Below, piece by piece: positions 45,907 through 56,490 of a stretch of 64,000 nucleotides of DNA (position 1 is the first letter of the stretch; every line of letters starts with the position of its first letter). Origin of the DNA: Deefgea piscis (GTDB taxonomy: Bacteria; Pseudomonadota; Gammaproteobacteria; Burkholderiales; Chitinibacteraceae); assembly GCF_019665785.1 (NCBI RefSeq), contig NZ_CP081149.1, positions 3,100,001-3,164,000 of the forward strand. Direction: 5' to 3'. The notes beneath the pieces were generated by a model. That model did no database searches and was not told where the DNA came from. It worked only from the letters and a program-made list of their open reading frames with translations. The position numbers and the translations under genes are program-made.

Positions 45907-46660
45907 TTGTCACTGTGAGTCACTACGCTGGCTGCCAATGGTCGCCAGTGCTGGCAAGGTGGTGGTCAAATATTTTCAGATGCCAAGATCGATTTTTTTG
46001 CTGCCATTTCTTGCTCATAAACAATCGGCGCTTAATTGCCGCGTGTCGAGTGCCAGCGCGCGCAGAGAGAGAAGCCCACGATGTACTCGGTCACGTCTTT
46101 TTCTGCTTCCCCGTGGATTGGCTTAGTCATGCCGCCAACCCCGTTGCATTTACAAATTCCACAAGCAGCGCTCCACCACCACCAATCCCTGCAAAACAAT
46201 CAGTGCGAAACCTGCCCCTACTACAACCGAGGCAGGTCATCGCCACGGGGGGGGCTCATATCAAATGGCCCGCAGGCACAATAAAAGCCAACTGAATAAT
46301 GACCTATTTACCCCAATCAGCATCCGGCTTGGAATAATTAAATAAAAAACCTCATTGCGAGTTTGAGCTTGTTGCAAGCATCAATCTGCAAACAAACTCC
46401 CAATAACTTCATCGACACAACAACCACGCACCCGCTGCGCGATACCTCGACGGCCAAATAAGGGCATTGTTTTCTCTACTTGCTGCGGTGTAGACGCTGA
46501 TTGCTAAGTGATTGACTGGCAAAAAATGTGCTGAGTATCTAGATCCAGCGCTGATTCAAGACCAGAAGGGCTTGAAGTCGTTTTTTTGATATTTACACCG
46601 AGCTTAAACTAAAAAATAGTACTACCATCAGTATAGAGAAAGCAAAACTGGGTTCAGATT
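45907..46660. other. Long intergenic stretch with decayed island sequence
   Basis: No convincing gene. At 46210-46237 ACCTGCC / GGCAGGT arms with a nearby TACTACAA block copy the sequence just upstream of the integrase at 34,831-34,872, followed by a run of eight or more G. The last part is the AT-rich promoter area of the heme oxygenase gene. Confidence 0.5.
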
Positions 46661-47245
46661 ATGATGATTTTAGAAGACCTAAAATTAAAAACTCGCAAAC
46701 AACACACACGTCTTCATCAACACTCCCTACTCAGAGGGATTACCCACTCTGGGTATTCTTTGGCGCGTTATATTCAACTACTAAAAGCTTACTATGAAAT
46801 CTACTCCGCCATTGAAACCGTGCTTTTGCAAAGACAAAGTCAATTTAAACTCGATTTTGATTACCAAACTCGCTATAAGCTGCCGTGGTTACAAGCCGAT
46901 TTAAAGGATCTTGAATCGCAGCCCACGATGAGCCACCCCACTCTTGCTAAAGCAACATCTGGCATCATCACTACGCCAGAGCAATGGCTAGGTGCGGCGT
47001 ATGTGCTTGAGGGCTCAACCTTAGGTGCCAGTGTGATTAGCGCTTGTTTACAAAAGTCACTCCGAATTAGCCCGCTGTTTGCTGGACGTTTTTTTAATGC
47101 CTATGGTTTGAATACCTCAAAATACTGGCATGAATATCAAATTTTTCTAGCCAGTCATCCAATTGTGGCAACAACAGAAATCACCGATGCAGCATCACAG
47201 ACCTTTGAGTTATTCAATAAAGGTCTAGATTTTTATGCCCAATAA
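46661..47245 (+). CDS. bphO: Heme oxygenase, biliverdin-forming
   Basis: 194 aa. Heme oxygenase-like helical fold: proximal His in TRKQHTRLHQHSLL (about residue 20), distal-helix motif VLEGSTLGASVIS. Opens heme to biliverdin, the chromophore of bacteriophytochromes. The stop overlaps the phytochrome start by 11 bases, so the two are co-translated. The downstream partner is split by an IS, which may leave this enzyme without its usual client. Confidence 0.92.
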   Translation: MMILEDLKLKTRKQHTRLHQHSLLRGITHSGYSLARYIQLLKAYYEIYSAIETVLLQRQSQFKLDFDYQTRYKLPWLQADLKDLESQPTMSHPTLAKATSGIITTPEQWLGAAYVLEGSTLGASVISACLQKSLRISPLFAGRFFNAYGLNTSKYWHEYQIFLASHPIVATTEITDAASQTFELFNKGLDFYAQ

Positions 47246-47557
47246 AATATTGAATACGCCAGAATTTGAGCAAGCTTTGCGCAACTGCGCAACTGAGCCG
47301 ATTCATTTAATCGGTTCCATACAAGATCATGGCGTGTTGTTGGTTTTAGATCTAAACGATGAGTTTGCCTATGTTAGTAGCAATACTAACCATTATTTTG
47401 GATTAGAGCCTCATCAATTACTCGGCAAAAATATCAGCCACATTCCTGCATTGCATCCAGTATTAAATTTCATTAAAGAAAAAAAACCAAAGGCATATCA
47501 TCAAAATATCTCCATAGGAAACAAATATAGATTCAATATCATTTCATCTATTCACGA

Positions 47558-48606
47558 GGCTTTGTTGCACAAATCAACTAGAGGGTAAGTCACCCCTAAC
47601 CCCAGACGGATTTATCCCACTCTTACCGTCATTGGCGTACCCAGTTGCGTGAAGCGATTTAAGATCGCTGCACGCACTTGCAACTCAGCCACCTGACGAT
47701 CAAAGTCCCGCGCCATCACTCGTTCACCCAATAGTTTGAAGCATTGCATTTTGGTTTCTACCAAGCTACGTCGATGATACCCAGACCATTTTTTCCAGAT
47801 GGCCCTACCCAAGTATTTGGTCGCCCGTAAGATGTCATTCCGCGCTCTCGCTCCGGCCGTATTTTCTTTCCGAAATTGTGCATTTTTCCGTGTAGGAATA
47901 ATCGCTGCCGCACCTCTTGCCGCAATGGCATTGTGGCATTCTTTGGTGTCGTAAGCGCCATCACCGTAAATCGCCGCAATCTGTTCAGACTCGGGAATCT
48001 GATTCATCAATTCCGGCAAAATGGGCGCATCACCTGTTTTGTTATCGGTGACCTCGATGGCACGAATTTCAAGGGTTTCGGCATCAATGCCGAGGTGAAC
48101 TTTACGCCACTGCCTACGATATTCAGCGCCGTGTTTTTTGGTTTTCCATTCACCTTCACCGAGCATTTTGATGCCTGTGCTATCGACGAGTAAATGCAGT
48201 CCACCCTGACTTTGACGGGCCGGAATCGTGACTTTCAGCGTTTTTTGTCGACGAGAGATCGTGCTCGAATCAGGAACGTTCCAATCTAAGTTGGCGAGCC
48301 GAAGTAGGCTTTCAACCATGCCGGTTGCTTGGCGCAATGCGAGGCCAAACAGGCATTTGATGGTGAGGCAGAATTGAATGGCAGCATCGCTAAAAGTGGG
48401 GTTTCGTCCGCGCTTGCCAGTGGGCTCAGCAGCCCATTTCAGCGCTGGATCAAGCCAAATCATTAATGCGCCACGCGATTTCAAAGCTGCGTGATAGCTT
48501 GGCCAGTTGGTGGTTTTGTATTTGTGGGGTGCTGGTTTGCTCATATCGCTATTCTATATCGCTATTCTACCAGCAGCATTGCGCCGCTGATTTGTGCAAC
48601 AAAGCC
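47558..48606 (-). mobile_element. IS5-family (IS903-like) insertion sequence
   Basis: 1049 bp with perfect 19-bp inverted ends GGCTTTGTTGCACAAATCA (47558-47576; inverted at 48588-48606). Flanked by the 9-bp direct repeat TATTCACGA (47549-47557 and 48607-48615), the target size typical of the IS903 group. Intact ends and transposase suggest a recent insertion. Confidence 0.97.
47612..48544 (-). CDS. IS5-family transposase
   Basis: 310 aa DDE transposase: first Asp in LLVDSTGIKMLGEGEW, second in AIYGDGAYDTKE, and Glu in YHRRSLVETKMQCFKLLGER (the Y-R-E signature). N-terminal part (NWPSYHAALKSRGALMIWLD) is typical of the IS903 group. Full length, no stops. Confidence 0.95.
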   Translation of the reverse strand: MSKPAPHKYKTTNWPSYHAALKSRGALMIWLDPALKWAAEPTGKRGRNPTFSDAAIQFCLTIKCLFGLALRQATGMVESLLRLANLDWNVPDSSTISRRQKTLKVTIPARQSQGGLHLLVDSTGIKMLGEGEWKTKKHGAEYRRQWRKVHLGIDAETLEIRAIEVTDNKTGDAPILPELMNQIPESEQIAAIYGDGAYDTKECHNAIAARGAAAIIPTRKNAQFRKENTAGARARNDILRATKYLGRAIWKKWSGYHRRSLVETKMQCFKLLGERVMARDFDRQVAELQVRAAILNRFTQLGTPMTVRVG

Positions 48607-51600
48607 TATTCACGATGAAAATTTTTATATTGAATTAACTCCAAATACAGTGAAACAAGAAAATAAACTTAAAATTGAAGACATAATAAATGAATTATTA
48701 TCTGTCGATAGATCAACTCATAGCCCTGAATACTTCAAATTATTAGCGCAATATATTCAAGAGATTAGCGGCTTTGACCATACAATGATCTACCGCTTTG
48801 ATAGCAATTGGGATGGCGAAGTGATCGCAGAGAATTGCCATAATACTTCAGCTTCATATTTTGGATCGCGCTTTCCTGCGAGCGATATTCCAGCGCAAGC
48901 CAGACAGTTGTATACCAAAAACACCATTCGTTATGTCGCGAATGTGGATGCCGATCAAGTTCCGATTTTATCCGTTTCCTTAAATAGCAATAAAACGCCT
49001 GATTTAAGCTACGTTCAATTACGTTCATTATCACCAATTCATCTGCAATACTTAAAAAACATGGGCGTTGCTGCCTCTCTTTCTATTTCTTTATTACAAG
49101 ATCAACGTTTATGGGGTCTAATTACTTGTCACCATAGAACGCCAAAATTATTAAGCTCCCAAGCCTTGCAGCAGTGTGAATTAATTGGAAATTTAGTTTC
49201 TGAGCATTTAAGCACTGATCAAGTAGTGGAGCAATTTTCGCTGGATGAACAAATCATTGCTTTATTTGGTAAATTATCGCAATTTTTATGGTTGCCGCAA
49301 CAAGGTATACCCGACCAGATTTTAGAAGAAATTCAGCACTTAATGACTGCAGATGGGGTGGTTTTATCCTTAAATAACAAGCGCCACCAATTTGGTAAAG
49401 TCCCTGCACCGGCTGAGCTCGAAGCATTAATTCAATGGCTGCATACTCAAGAAGGCGATAAAGCTTTTGCCTGCGACGATCTGAGTCTTCGCTTTGAACC
49501 CGCCAAGGCCTATAAGCATCTGGTTTCTGGCGTTTTAGCCGGGCCTTTTCCATTACGTAATGGCAGTTATGTGCTGTGGTTTCGCTCTGAATATCCACGT
49601 CACATTCATTGGGCTGGCGAGCCGAATAAAATCTTTATTCATGCTGCTGATGGCTCGCACAGACTGATCCCTAGGACATCTTTTTCGGAATGGATTCAGA
49701 TGTGGCCAGGGCATGCCCTAGCATGGCTTCCGGCCCAAATCATGATTGCGCAGCGTTTTGGTTCGGCTTTACTCAATCAAATTGAATATATATTTAAGCT
49801 AGAAAAAAACGAGCATGAATTAAATGAAGTAACTGAAAAATTAGAACAAACGCAAGAAATAATGTCGTCAATTATTCGACATATTCCAGCGATAGTGACC
49901 TTAAAAAATGCCGACAATTTAAGCTTTAAACTACTCAATCCTGCGGGTTGTGCGTTTTTTGGCATTCAAGAAGAAGACATCATTGGCAAAAATGATTTTT
50001 ATTTATTTCCGCAAGAACAAGCAGAACGATTTATTCAAAGTGATCGTGAAATTTTAGAAAAATCATGCATCGTTGAAATTAACACCGAAGACATCCGAAC
50101 TCGTAATGGCGAAATTAAAACGCTATTTACGCGTAAAATTGCCCTCAAAAATAAAAAAGGTGATGCCACACATCTACTCAGTGTATCGATTGATGTCACC
50201 GAAAAACGCGCAGCAGAGCATGAGATTGAAAAACTCGCTTTTTATGATCCACTCACTGGGCTGGCCAATCGTCGTCTTATGCTCGATAGGCTAGGCCAAA
50301 TCCTATTGGGCAGCGCCAGAACGGGTAAACATGCAGCACTGATCTTAATTGATTTGGATAACTTCAAATCACTGAATGATATCCATGGGCATGATGCAGG
50401 AGATTGGCTACTCAAAGAAGTGGCCAATCGGCTAATTAGTGTAGTTAGAAAAGGAGATACGGTTGCTCGACTGGGTGGCGATGAATTTGTACTTATTTTG
50501 GATGAACTCAACGCCAATGAAGCACATGCGGCACAAGATTTAGAATCGATTGCCAAGCAAATTTTGGATCAATTCATTCATGAGTTTCATATTAAAATTC
50601 CAAACGAAATTGAAATTAAACCGGCAATTCAACATCGTTGCAGTCCAAGCATTGGTATTTCTCTATTTCAAGGTTGCACTTTAAGCGCAGAAGAAATACT
50701 CAAGCGCGCAGATACTGCCATGTATCAAGCTAAAAATGGCGGAAAAAACACCTACCGCTTTTTTGATCCTGAAATGCAAAGAGTGGTTTTAAATCGAATC
50801 ACACTAGAAACTGAATTACGCCTTGCTGTGGTATGGGAGCAATTTGTTCTGCACTTTCAGCCTCAGGTCAATCATTTAGGTCAATACATTGGTGCCGAAG
50901 TGTTAATTCGCTGGCAACACCCAAAGCAAGGCTTGATTTTACCCGCTGAGTTTATTCATTTAGCAGAAGAAACTGGATTAATCCTACCGATGGGATTTTG
51001 GGTGCTGGAACAAGCATGCCAACTGCTGGCGCGTTGGGCAACAAATCCTTTATTTGCAAACCTCACCCTATCGGTGAATGTCAGTGCCAAGCAATTTGGA
51101 TTTCCTAGTTTTGAACATGAAATTGAGCAATTACTCGCAACATATCAAGCCAATCCAAATCGACTAAAAATTGAAATCACCGAGAGTTTATTTTTAGATA
51201 AACCCGATGTGGTTATAAAGAAAATGAATGCCATACGCAAACAAAAAGTCACTTTTTCAATCGACGACTTTGGAACTGGCTTTTCTTCGCTCTCTTATTT
51301 AAAACGCTTACCACTAGAGCAGTTAAAAATTGATCAATCTTTTATCCAAGATATATTAAGTGATCCCAAAGATGCTGCGATTGCCTCAACCATTATTGCC
51401 TTAGGCAAAAATCTAGGCTTAACCGTCATTGCCGAAGGAGTAGAAACTCTGGCGCAACAAAAACGATTAGAGAGCATGGGATGCCTGACTTATCAGGGGT
51501 TTTTATTTGGTCAACCCATGGAAATCACTGATTTTGAACTGCTGATCAACACGCAAGCCATAGCGAAATACAAGCAGATTGAATGCGATTAAAACAATTT

Positions 51601-51694
51601 AAAATAAAAACTTATTCACTCGCAGCAAACTGGCATTCCTATTCAACGTGATCTTGGTAAAATCAGTTTTTGCCCACGTCAAAAGATCAATGCC

Positions 51695-52762
51695 ATGAGC
51701 CGTTTTTGGAGCCCTATTGTTCACACCCTTACACCGTATACGCCGGGTGAGCAGCCTAAAATCACCAATCTGATCAAACTCAATACCAATGAAAACCCAT
51801 ATGGCCCATCGCCCAAAGCCATCGATGCGATGCAGGCTGCGGTGAATGATTTATTACGGCTATACCCAGATCCCAATGGCGATGTACTTAAAGACGCGGT
51901 GGCGCATTTTCATCACGCCGATGGCATTACTCGGGCCAATGTCTTTGTGGGCAATAGCTCGGATGAAGTGCTAGCGCATACCTTTCAAGCGTTGCTAAAG
52001 CACGATGCGCCGCTATTATTTCCCGATATTAGCTACAGCTTTTATCCGGTGTATTGTGGCTTGTATGGCATTGAATATCGCAGTGTGCCGCTCAACGAAG
52101 CGTTTGAAATCGACACCAACGATTACACCGGCGGTGGCGCGATTATTTTCCCCAATCCCAATGCGCCGACGGGTATTTTGCTGCCGCTAGCGCAAATCGA
52201 AGCGCTATTAAAAGCGCATCCCAATCAAGTGCTGGTGGTCGATGAAGCGTATATCGACTTTGGCGGCACTAGCGCGATTGCGCTGGTGAATCGATATAAC
52301 AATTTGCTGGTGGTGCAAACGCTGTCGAAATCTCGCTCGCTAGCGGGCTTACGCGTTGGCTTTGCCGTTGGCCATGCCGATTTAATTGCAGGGTTGGAGC
52401 GGGTTAAAAATAGTTTTAATTCCTATCCGCTCGATCGCGTTGCACTAGCGGGCGCCGTGGCTGCAATCGAAGATACAGGGTATTTTAATCAAACCTGTAC
52501 TGCGATTAATACTACGAGAGATACCCTCACTCAGCAACTCAGCGAATTGGGATTTAAGGTGTTGCCTTCACACGCCAATTTTGTTTTTGCACGCCATCCA
52601 GAGCACGATGCTGCACAGCTCGCGCAAGCACTGCGCGAGCGCGCGATTTTAGTTCGCCACTTCAAACTCCCGCGCATTGAGCAATTTTTGCGGATTTCGA
52701 TTGGCAGCGATGCCGAAAGCGCAGCATTGATTGCAGCCTTGCAAGCCATTCTAAAAGCTTAA
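51695..52762 (+). CDS. hisC: Histidinol-phosphate aminotransferase
   Basis: 355 aa, usual length. PLP fold type [15 protein letters not shown] near the N-terminus, Asp in [14 protein letters not shown]-binding Lys in [14 protein letters not shown] (about residue 211), substrate-binding Arg in FLRISIG. Converts imidazole acetol phosphate to histidinol phosphate in histidine synthesis. It stands alone here, not with other his genes; some HisC homologues act on aromatic amino acids. Confidence 0.93.
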   Translation: MSRFWSPIVHTLTPYTPGEQPKITNLIKLNTNENPYGPSPKAIDAMQAAVNDLLRLYPDPNGDVLKDAVAHFHHADGITRANVFVGNSSDEVLAHTFQALLKHDAPLLFPDISYSFYPVYCGLYGIEYRSVPLNEAFEIDTNDYTGGGAIIFPNPNAPTGILLPLAQIEALLKAHPNQVLVVDEAYIDFGGTSAIALVNRYNNLLVVQTLSKSRSLAGLRVGFAVGHADLIAGLERVKNSFNSYPLDRVALAGAVAAIEDTGYFNQTCTAINTTRDTLTQQLSELGFKVLPSHANFVFARHPEHDAAQLAQALRERAILVRHFKLPRIEQFLRISIGSDAESAALIAALQAILKA

Positions 52763-53229
52763 TTTGAAGGACCACAGAGTCAGTGCAAGTTTGATGTCAA
52801 TATTGCACTGACTATAGGGTCTGTTGACGTTTAGTTTGCCAACCGCGTTTGCGCGGATTTTGGCCTGAGGCAAGGCACGAAGCGCGTAGCGTAGTCATTC
52901 TACGCCAGCGCTTTGTAACGCAGCATCAGGCTGACTTTATTTTAAAACAGCCGCCGCCAAACCCTGCGGGCTGGGCACTTTTCGCGGCGACTCTGTGTTG
53001 TAGCAAGCTCACATAGAATGACTGTGCATCGCTTACTACGCCTTGATTCGCCGCGAAAATCGATCCCGCGCGGCGGGAAACCAAACGTCAACAGACCCTA
53101 GTACGTTTGGTATTAAAATATTACTTTTCTTGAAGTGCCTACCTTACACCAATCCTGTATATTAGAAAAATCTAATAAATAATCTAGACAAAGCAACGTC
53201 ATCCCAAACAAGTCAAATGGGCTACTACC
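52763..53229. other. Intergenic containing MITE copy 1
   Basis: Apart from the MITE (52817-53098), only the AT-rich upstream region of the EAL gene is seen. Confidence 0.7.
52817..53098. mobile_element. MITE copy 1, complete, TA-flanked
   Basis: 282 bp beginning GGGTCTGTTGACGTTTAGTT and ending with the inverse (AAACGTCAACAGACCC). TA lies on both sides (52815-52816, 53099-53100), as expected for IS630/Tc1-mariner-type transposition. Long internal palindromic stretches (TTTTCGCGGCGA / TCGCCGCGAAAA). No open frame of note, so it must be moved in trans. Confidence 0.88.
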
Positions 53230-54828
53230 ATGAATTCATTTTTTGTTAAGCCTATGTTTGGGAGTTCTAAAGCGTTTCGGGTACTCCTAATCGCAGTATG
53301 TAATGTCAGTTTTTTTTTATTACTGGCGCTATTAGTCTGGCAAGTGGCGAGTTATCAATCGCGGCAATCGATTCAATTACTGACTGAACGTGGCTCAGCG
53401 ATGATCGAGCAGTCTTTACACAATGCCTATACGGTGCTGGATCAAATCGCTTTAAGTCCATCAGCGCCTTGCCAAGATTTATATGCTGATTTACAAAAAA
53501 TCAGTTCAGCGACGCCCTACTTTCGTGGAATTTATATTGCCGATAGCCAAACCCAGCGCATTTTTTGTTCATCCAGCCATGCGCTTGGCAATATAGACTC
53601 CCCCATACAAACGCTGATTAGCAACGGCGCCACACAGGCCAGCGGCATTGCTTGGCATGAAAAAAGTTTAATTTCAGATCGAGAAGCCTTAATTATTTAT
53701 CGCAAATTGGATAATGGCCGCGTGCTCATCGGGGTGCTCGATTCGCAATATTACAAAGACATCTTGCAACTGGTCATGGGTTTACGGGTTAAAACCATTA
53801 CGCTTAAAGTGGGTGATTTACAGCTCGTTAATCAGGATAATGATTTTATATTAACGCCACTTACCGCCACCAAAAGCAATAGTACCGCCATTTTAATGGA
53901 TCAGCTGCCGGTTAAAATAACGGCACAACATAATAGTTTTCAATTAAGAAAATACATTGAAACTAATTTACCCTTGGCTATTTTACTGTCTGTTTTGTTT
54001 TTAGCGTGGAGCAGCCGCTGGATTTGGTTACGATTTGGAGAAAACAACCATTTTCGTCAGCAAGTAATCGAATCGATTCAGCAGCAGAAATTTATCGCGT
54101 TTTACCAACCTGTGATGGGGCAGCAAAACTCAATTGCCGGCGTAGAAATCCTTGCGCGCTGGCAACATCCTCAGCACGGTTTATTAAATCCGGCTTTATT
54201 TATTCAACAAGCCGAAGCCCAAGGCCTACTGACGCCAATGATGCTGAGTATCATTGAGCAAGTAGAAATCGATTTAAGTAAAAAAACCATCCCAGCACAA
54301 TCTCGGGTTGGGATTAATATAACCGCACAGCAATTAAATGATCAATCTATGCTTAATGCCATTTTTGCATTCAATGCAAAATTAAAATATCTTGATTATC
54401 AACTGGTGATTGAATTAACCGAAGAGGGATTAGTGAGCGATCCAGATTTAGCCAATAAAATCATTCAAAAAATGGGACACGCCGGCATTATGGTGGCGAT
54501 TGATGACTTTGGTATTGGGCATAGCTCACTGGCTTCTTTAAGCCGCTTCCCATTTCATTATTTAAAGATTGATAAAAGCTTTATTGCTCATATTGTCAGT
54601 CGAGAAAAAGATCAGATTATCGTCGCGAATATGGTCGATATGGCACGACAACTCAATTTAAATGTCGTTGCCGAAGGCGTAGAAAACAAAGATCAAGCTG
54701 ATTACTTAGCAATACTGGGGGTTGATTATTTGCAGGGGTTTTATTTCTCTAAACCTTTGCCGATCGCCGAGTTGGCTCAGTTTAAATTTAATACCGTCAA
54801 CTCAGCGCCATCCCCTTACTTTCACTAA
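53230..54828 (+). CDS. CSS-motif EAL phosphodiesterase (c-di-GMP)
   Basis: 532 aa. Transmembrane helix 1 (LLIAVCNVSFFLLLALLVWQ, about residues 19-38), periplasmic CSS-motif sensor (IFCSSSHALGN, about residue 115), transmembrane helix 2 (LPLAILLSVLFLAWSSRWIW, about 248-267), then a cytoplasmic EAL domain (EILARW near 305, DDFGIGHSSLASL). Degrades c-di-GMP; the redox state of periplasmic cysteines controls such enzymes. EAL is EIL here, an accepted variant. Ends at a clear terminator. Confidence 0.93.
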   Translation: MNSFFVKPMFGSSKAFRVLLIAVCNVSFFLLLALLVWQVASYQSRQSIQLLTERGSAMIEQSLHNAYTVLDQIALSPSAPCQDLYADLQKISSATPYFRGIYIADSQTQRIFCSSSHALGNIDSPIQTLISNGATQASGIAWHEKSLISDREALIIYRKLDNGRVLIGVLDSQYYKDILQLVMGLRVKTITLKVGDLQLVNQDNDFILTPLTATKSNSTAILMDQLPVKITAQHNSFQLRKYIETNLPLAILLSVLFLAWSSRWIWLRFGENNHFRQQVIESIQQQKFIAFYQPVMGQQNSIAGVEILARWQHPQHGLLNPALFIQQAEAQGLLTPMMLSIIEQVEIDLSKKTIPAQSRVGINITAQQLNDQSMLNAIFAFNAKLKYLDYQLVIELTEEGLVSDPDLANKIIQKMGHAGIMVAIDDFGIGHSSLASLSRFPFHYLKIDKSFIAHIVSREKDQIIVANMVDMARQLNLNVVAEGVENKDQADYLAILGVDYLQGFYFSKPLPIAELAQFKFNTVNSAPSPYFH

Positions 54829-54847
54829 GTGAGCAAGCAATAAAATC

Positions 54848-54877
54848 GCCGTCAACTCGCGTTGGCGGCATTTTTTT
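54848..54877 (+). terminator. Rho-independent terminator
   Basis: Stem GCCGTCAAC / GTTGGCGGC, loop TCGC, then seven T. Confidence 0.92.
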
Positions 54878-54926
54878 GTCACGCAGTATGCTTGCTTGGC
54901 CAAGCCAACGATTGGCATGCTAGAGA

Positions 54927-55457
54927 TTAAAATTCGTTTGCTGCAGGCGCCTTCACCGTCAGAGGTAACCCTGCCACCATCAACACCACTTCATTGGCCT
55001 GTACTGCCACCCACTGCATAAAGCTGCCGTGTAAATCAACAAAATGCCGGCCCATTTGCGTTTCGGCGTGTAAGCTCCAGCCGATTTCATTACCCACGGC
55101 AATCACAATTTGCGGCGTACACGCGACAAATGCGGCCCAACGGGTTTGCGCCTCAAGCAGCGTTGCATCGCCATCGTAAGCGCAATCGGTAAATAAATTG
55201 GTGAGCCACAATGTAATGCAATCGAGCACCATCACCTCGCCGCTAAATCCATGCGCCGCCAGATCAACCTCTTGCTCTAAATTCACCCAGCGCGAATCAC
55301 GCTGCGCTTGATGGCGTGCAATGCGCTGCGCAAAGTCGTCATCCCAAATGCGCGATGTGGCCAAATACGCCGGCCGCGTACAGAGTGCCAAAGCGCGCTG
55401 TTCTGCGTAGCGGCTTTTGCCGCTTTTTTGCCCACCGCTAATTAAAATCAATTGCAT
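54927..55457 (-). CDS. cobU: Adenosylcobinamide kinase / guanylyltransferase
   Basis: 176 aa. P-loop ISGGQKSGKSRYAEQRAL (residues 6-22), RIARHQAQRDSRW with the guanylylated His, VLDCITLWLTNL, and IAVGNEIGWSLHAE are all CobU/CobP hallmarks. Attaches GTP-derived nucleotide to adenosylcobinamide in the nucleotide-loop assembly of B12. No other cob genes and no cobalamin riboswitch upstream are seen here. Confidence 0.95.
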   Translation of the reverse strand: MQLILISGGQKSGKSRYAEQRALALCTRPAYLATSRIWDDDFAQRIARHQAQRDSRWVNLEQEVDLAAHGFSGEVMVLDCITLWLTNLFTDCAYDGDATLLEAQTRWAAFVACTPQIVIAVGNEIGWSLHAETQMGRHFVDLHGSFMQWVAVQANEVVLMVAGLPLTVKAPAANEF

Positions 55458-55544
55458 AAAAACCGACCTGTAGATGTGTTGGCGGCAAAAAAACCGGCGT
55501 CACGGCGGAGAATTAAACCAGTATTCGAACGCGCCATTTTCCAG

Positions 55545-56435
55545 CTAGTATTTAGTTGCAGGCAATTTAAACCCATGCTCAGCGTAATATACCCCAAGCA
55601 AAATCAAGACTGCACCGGTCGCACCAACGGCGGTGATGCGCTCGCCCAAAATCACAATCGCAGTGAGCATGGTGACCATAGGGATTAAATAAATGTAATT
55701 ACTGGCTTTCACTGCGCCGATGATACCCAGCGCTTTATTCCACGCCACAAAGCACAGCGCCGAAGCAATCACGCCTAAAAACAGCATATTGCCGCCCTGT
55801 AATGGATTAAGCCACAAAGCCAAATCTAAGCGGTAACCCATGATCCACGCGGCGGGTAATAAGGTGACGATGCCGTAAAAAAACACTTGTCGCGTTAAAA
55901 ATAAATAACCATAACGCTGCCCTGCTCGCTTGAGCAATAAGCAATATATCGCCCACGCCGCCCCCGCAGATAAAGCCAAAATATCGCCCAAAGGATTGAG
56001 CTTTAAAATCACGCTGCCGTTAAACATCACCAAAGCAACCCCCGCTAAAGCAATCAAAGAGCCAATAATTAATCGCAGACTGAGTTTTTCATCGTGGGTG
56101 GTGAAATGCGCAAAAAATGCCGTGAGTAATGGCGCGGATGACACCAATAAACCCACGCTGGAGGCTTGCGTATATTGCAGCGCGATATTTTCAGTTAAAA
56201 AATACAGCGTCACGCCAAATAAGCCCAGGCCACAGAAATACAATTCTTCGCGCCATTGCGGTTTTTTAAGCACGGGATGCATTAAAAACAATAAAGCGTA
56301 GGCTAAGACAAAGCGATCAAGGGCAATTTCTACCGGGCTACGAAAATCTAATAATATTTTGGTGGAAACAAAGGTCACGCCCCAGACCAAAACACAGAAC
56401 AACACCATTAAATGGCCTTTTAAAACCGGTTTCAT
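55545..56435 (-). CDS. EamA/DMT-family transporter
   Basis: 296 aa from ATG 56435 (MKPVLKGHLMVLFCVLVWGV), preceded by AAGGGG. Ten hydrophobic helices in two EamA repeats (FVSTKILLDFRSPVEIALDR; AICLLLKRAGQRYG-like second repeat; MLTAIVILGERITAVGATGA). A drug/metabolite exporter type; the substrate is unknown. The longer frame to 56525 lacks support. Confidence 0.9.
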   Translation of the reverse strand: MKPVLKGHLMVLFCVLVWGVTFVSTKILLDFRSPVEIALDRFVLAYALLFLMHPVLKKPQWREELYFCGLGLFGVTLYFLTENIALQYTQASSVGLLVSSAPLLTAFFAHFTTHDEKLSLRLIIGSLIALAGVALVMFNGSVILKLNPLGDILALSAGAAWAIYCLLLKRAGQRYGYLFLTRQVFFYGIVTLLPAAWIMGYRLDLALWLNPLQGGNMLFLGVIASALCFVAWNKALGIIGAVKASNYIYLIPMVTMLTAIVILGERITAVGATGAVLILLGVYYAEHGFKLPATKY

Positions 56436-56490
56436 TGTTACCCCTTCGTCGGCCCAGCCAATTTGAATCGCAATTTTACACAGCGCCAAC

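Larger units (their letters stand above)
47235..51592 (+). pseudogene. bphP: Bacteriophytochrome with GGDEF and EAL domains, split by an IS5-family element
   Basis: Removing the IS and one 9-bp duplicate joins 47235-47557 to 48616-51592 in one frame of 1099 residues. Order: PAS with the biliverdin-binding Cys18 (LRNCATEPIHLIGSIQDHG), GAF with FPASDIPAQAR, PHY, a second PAS (about 500-625), GGDEF (GGDEF near residue 727, RKGD inhibitory site five residues before), and EAL (EVLIRW near 867, DDFGTG near 991). A red/far-red photoreceptor tuning c-di-GMP. The break falls after about residue 108, inside the first PAS; the downstream part could still be made from an internal start without the chromophore Cys. 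Confidence 0.93.

Noticed and set aside
55458..55544. Cobalamin riboswitch upstream of cobU
   Set aside because: Only 87 bases are available and no B12-box-like sequence was seen.
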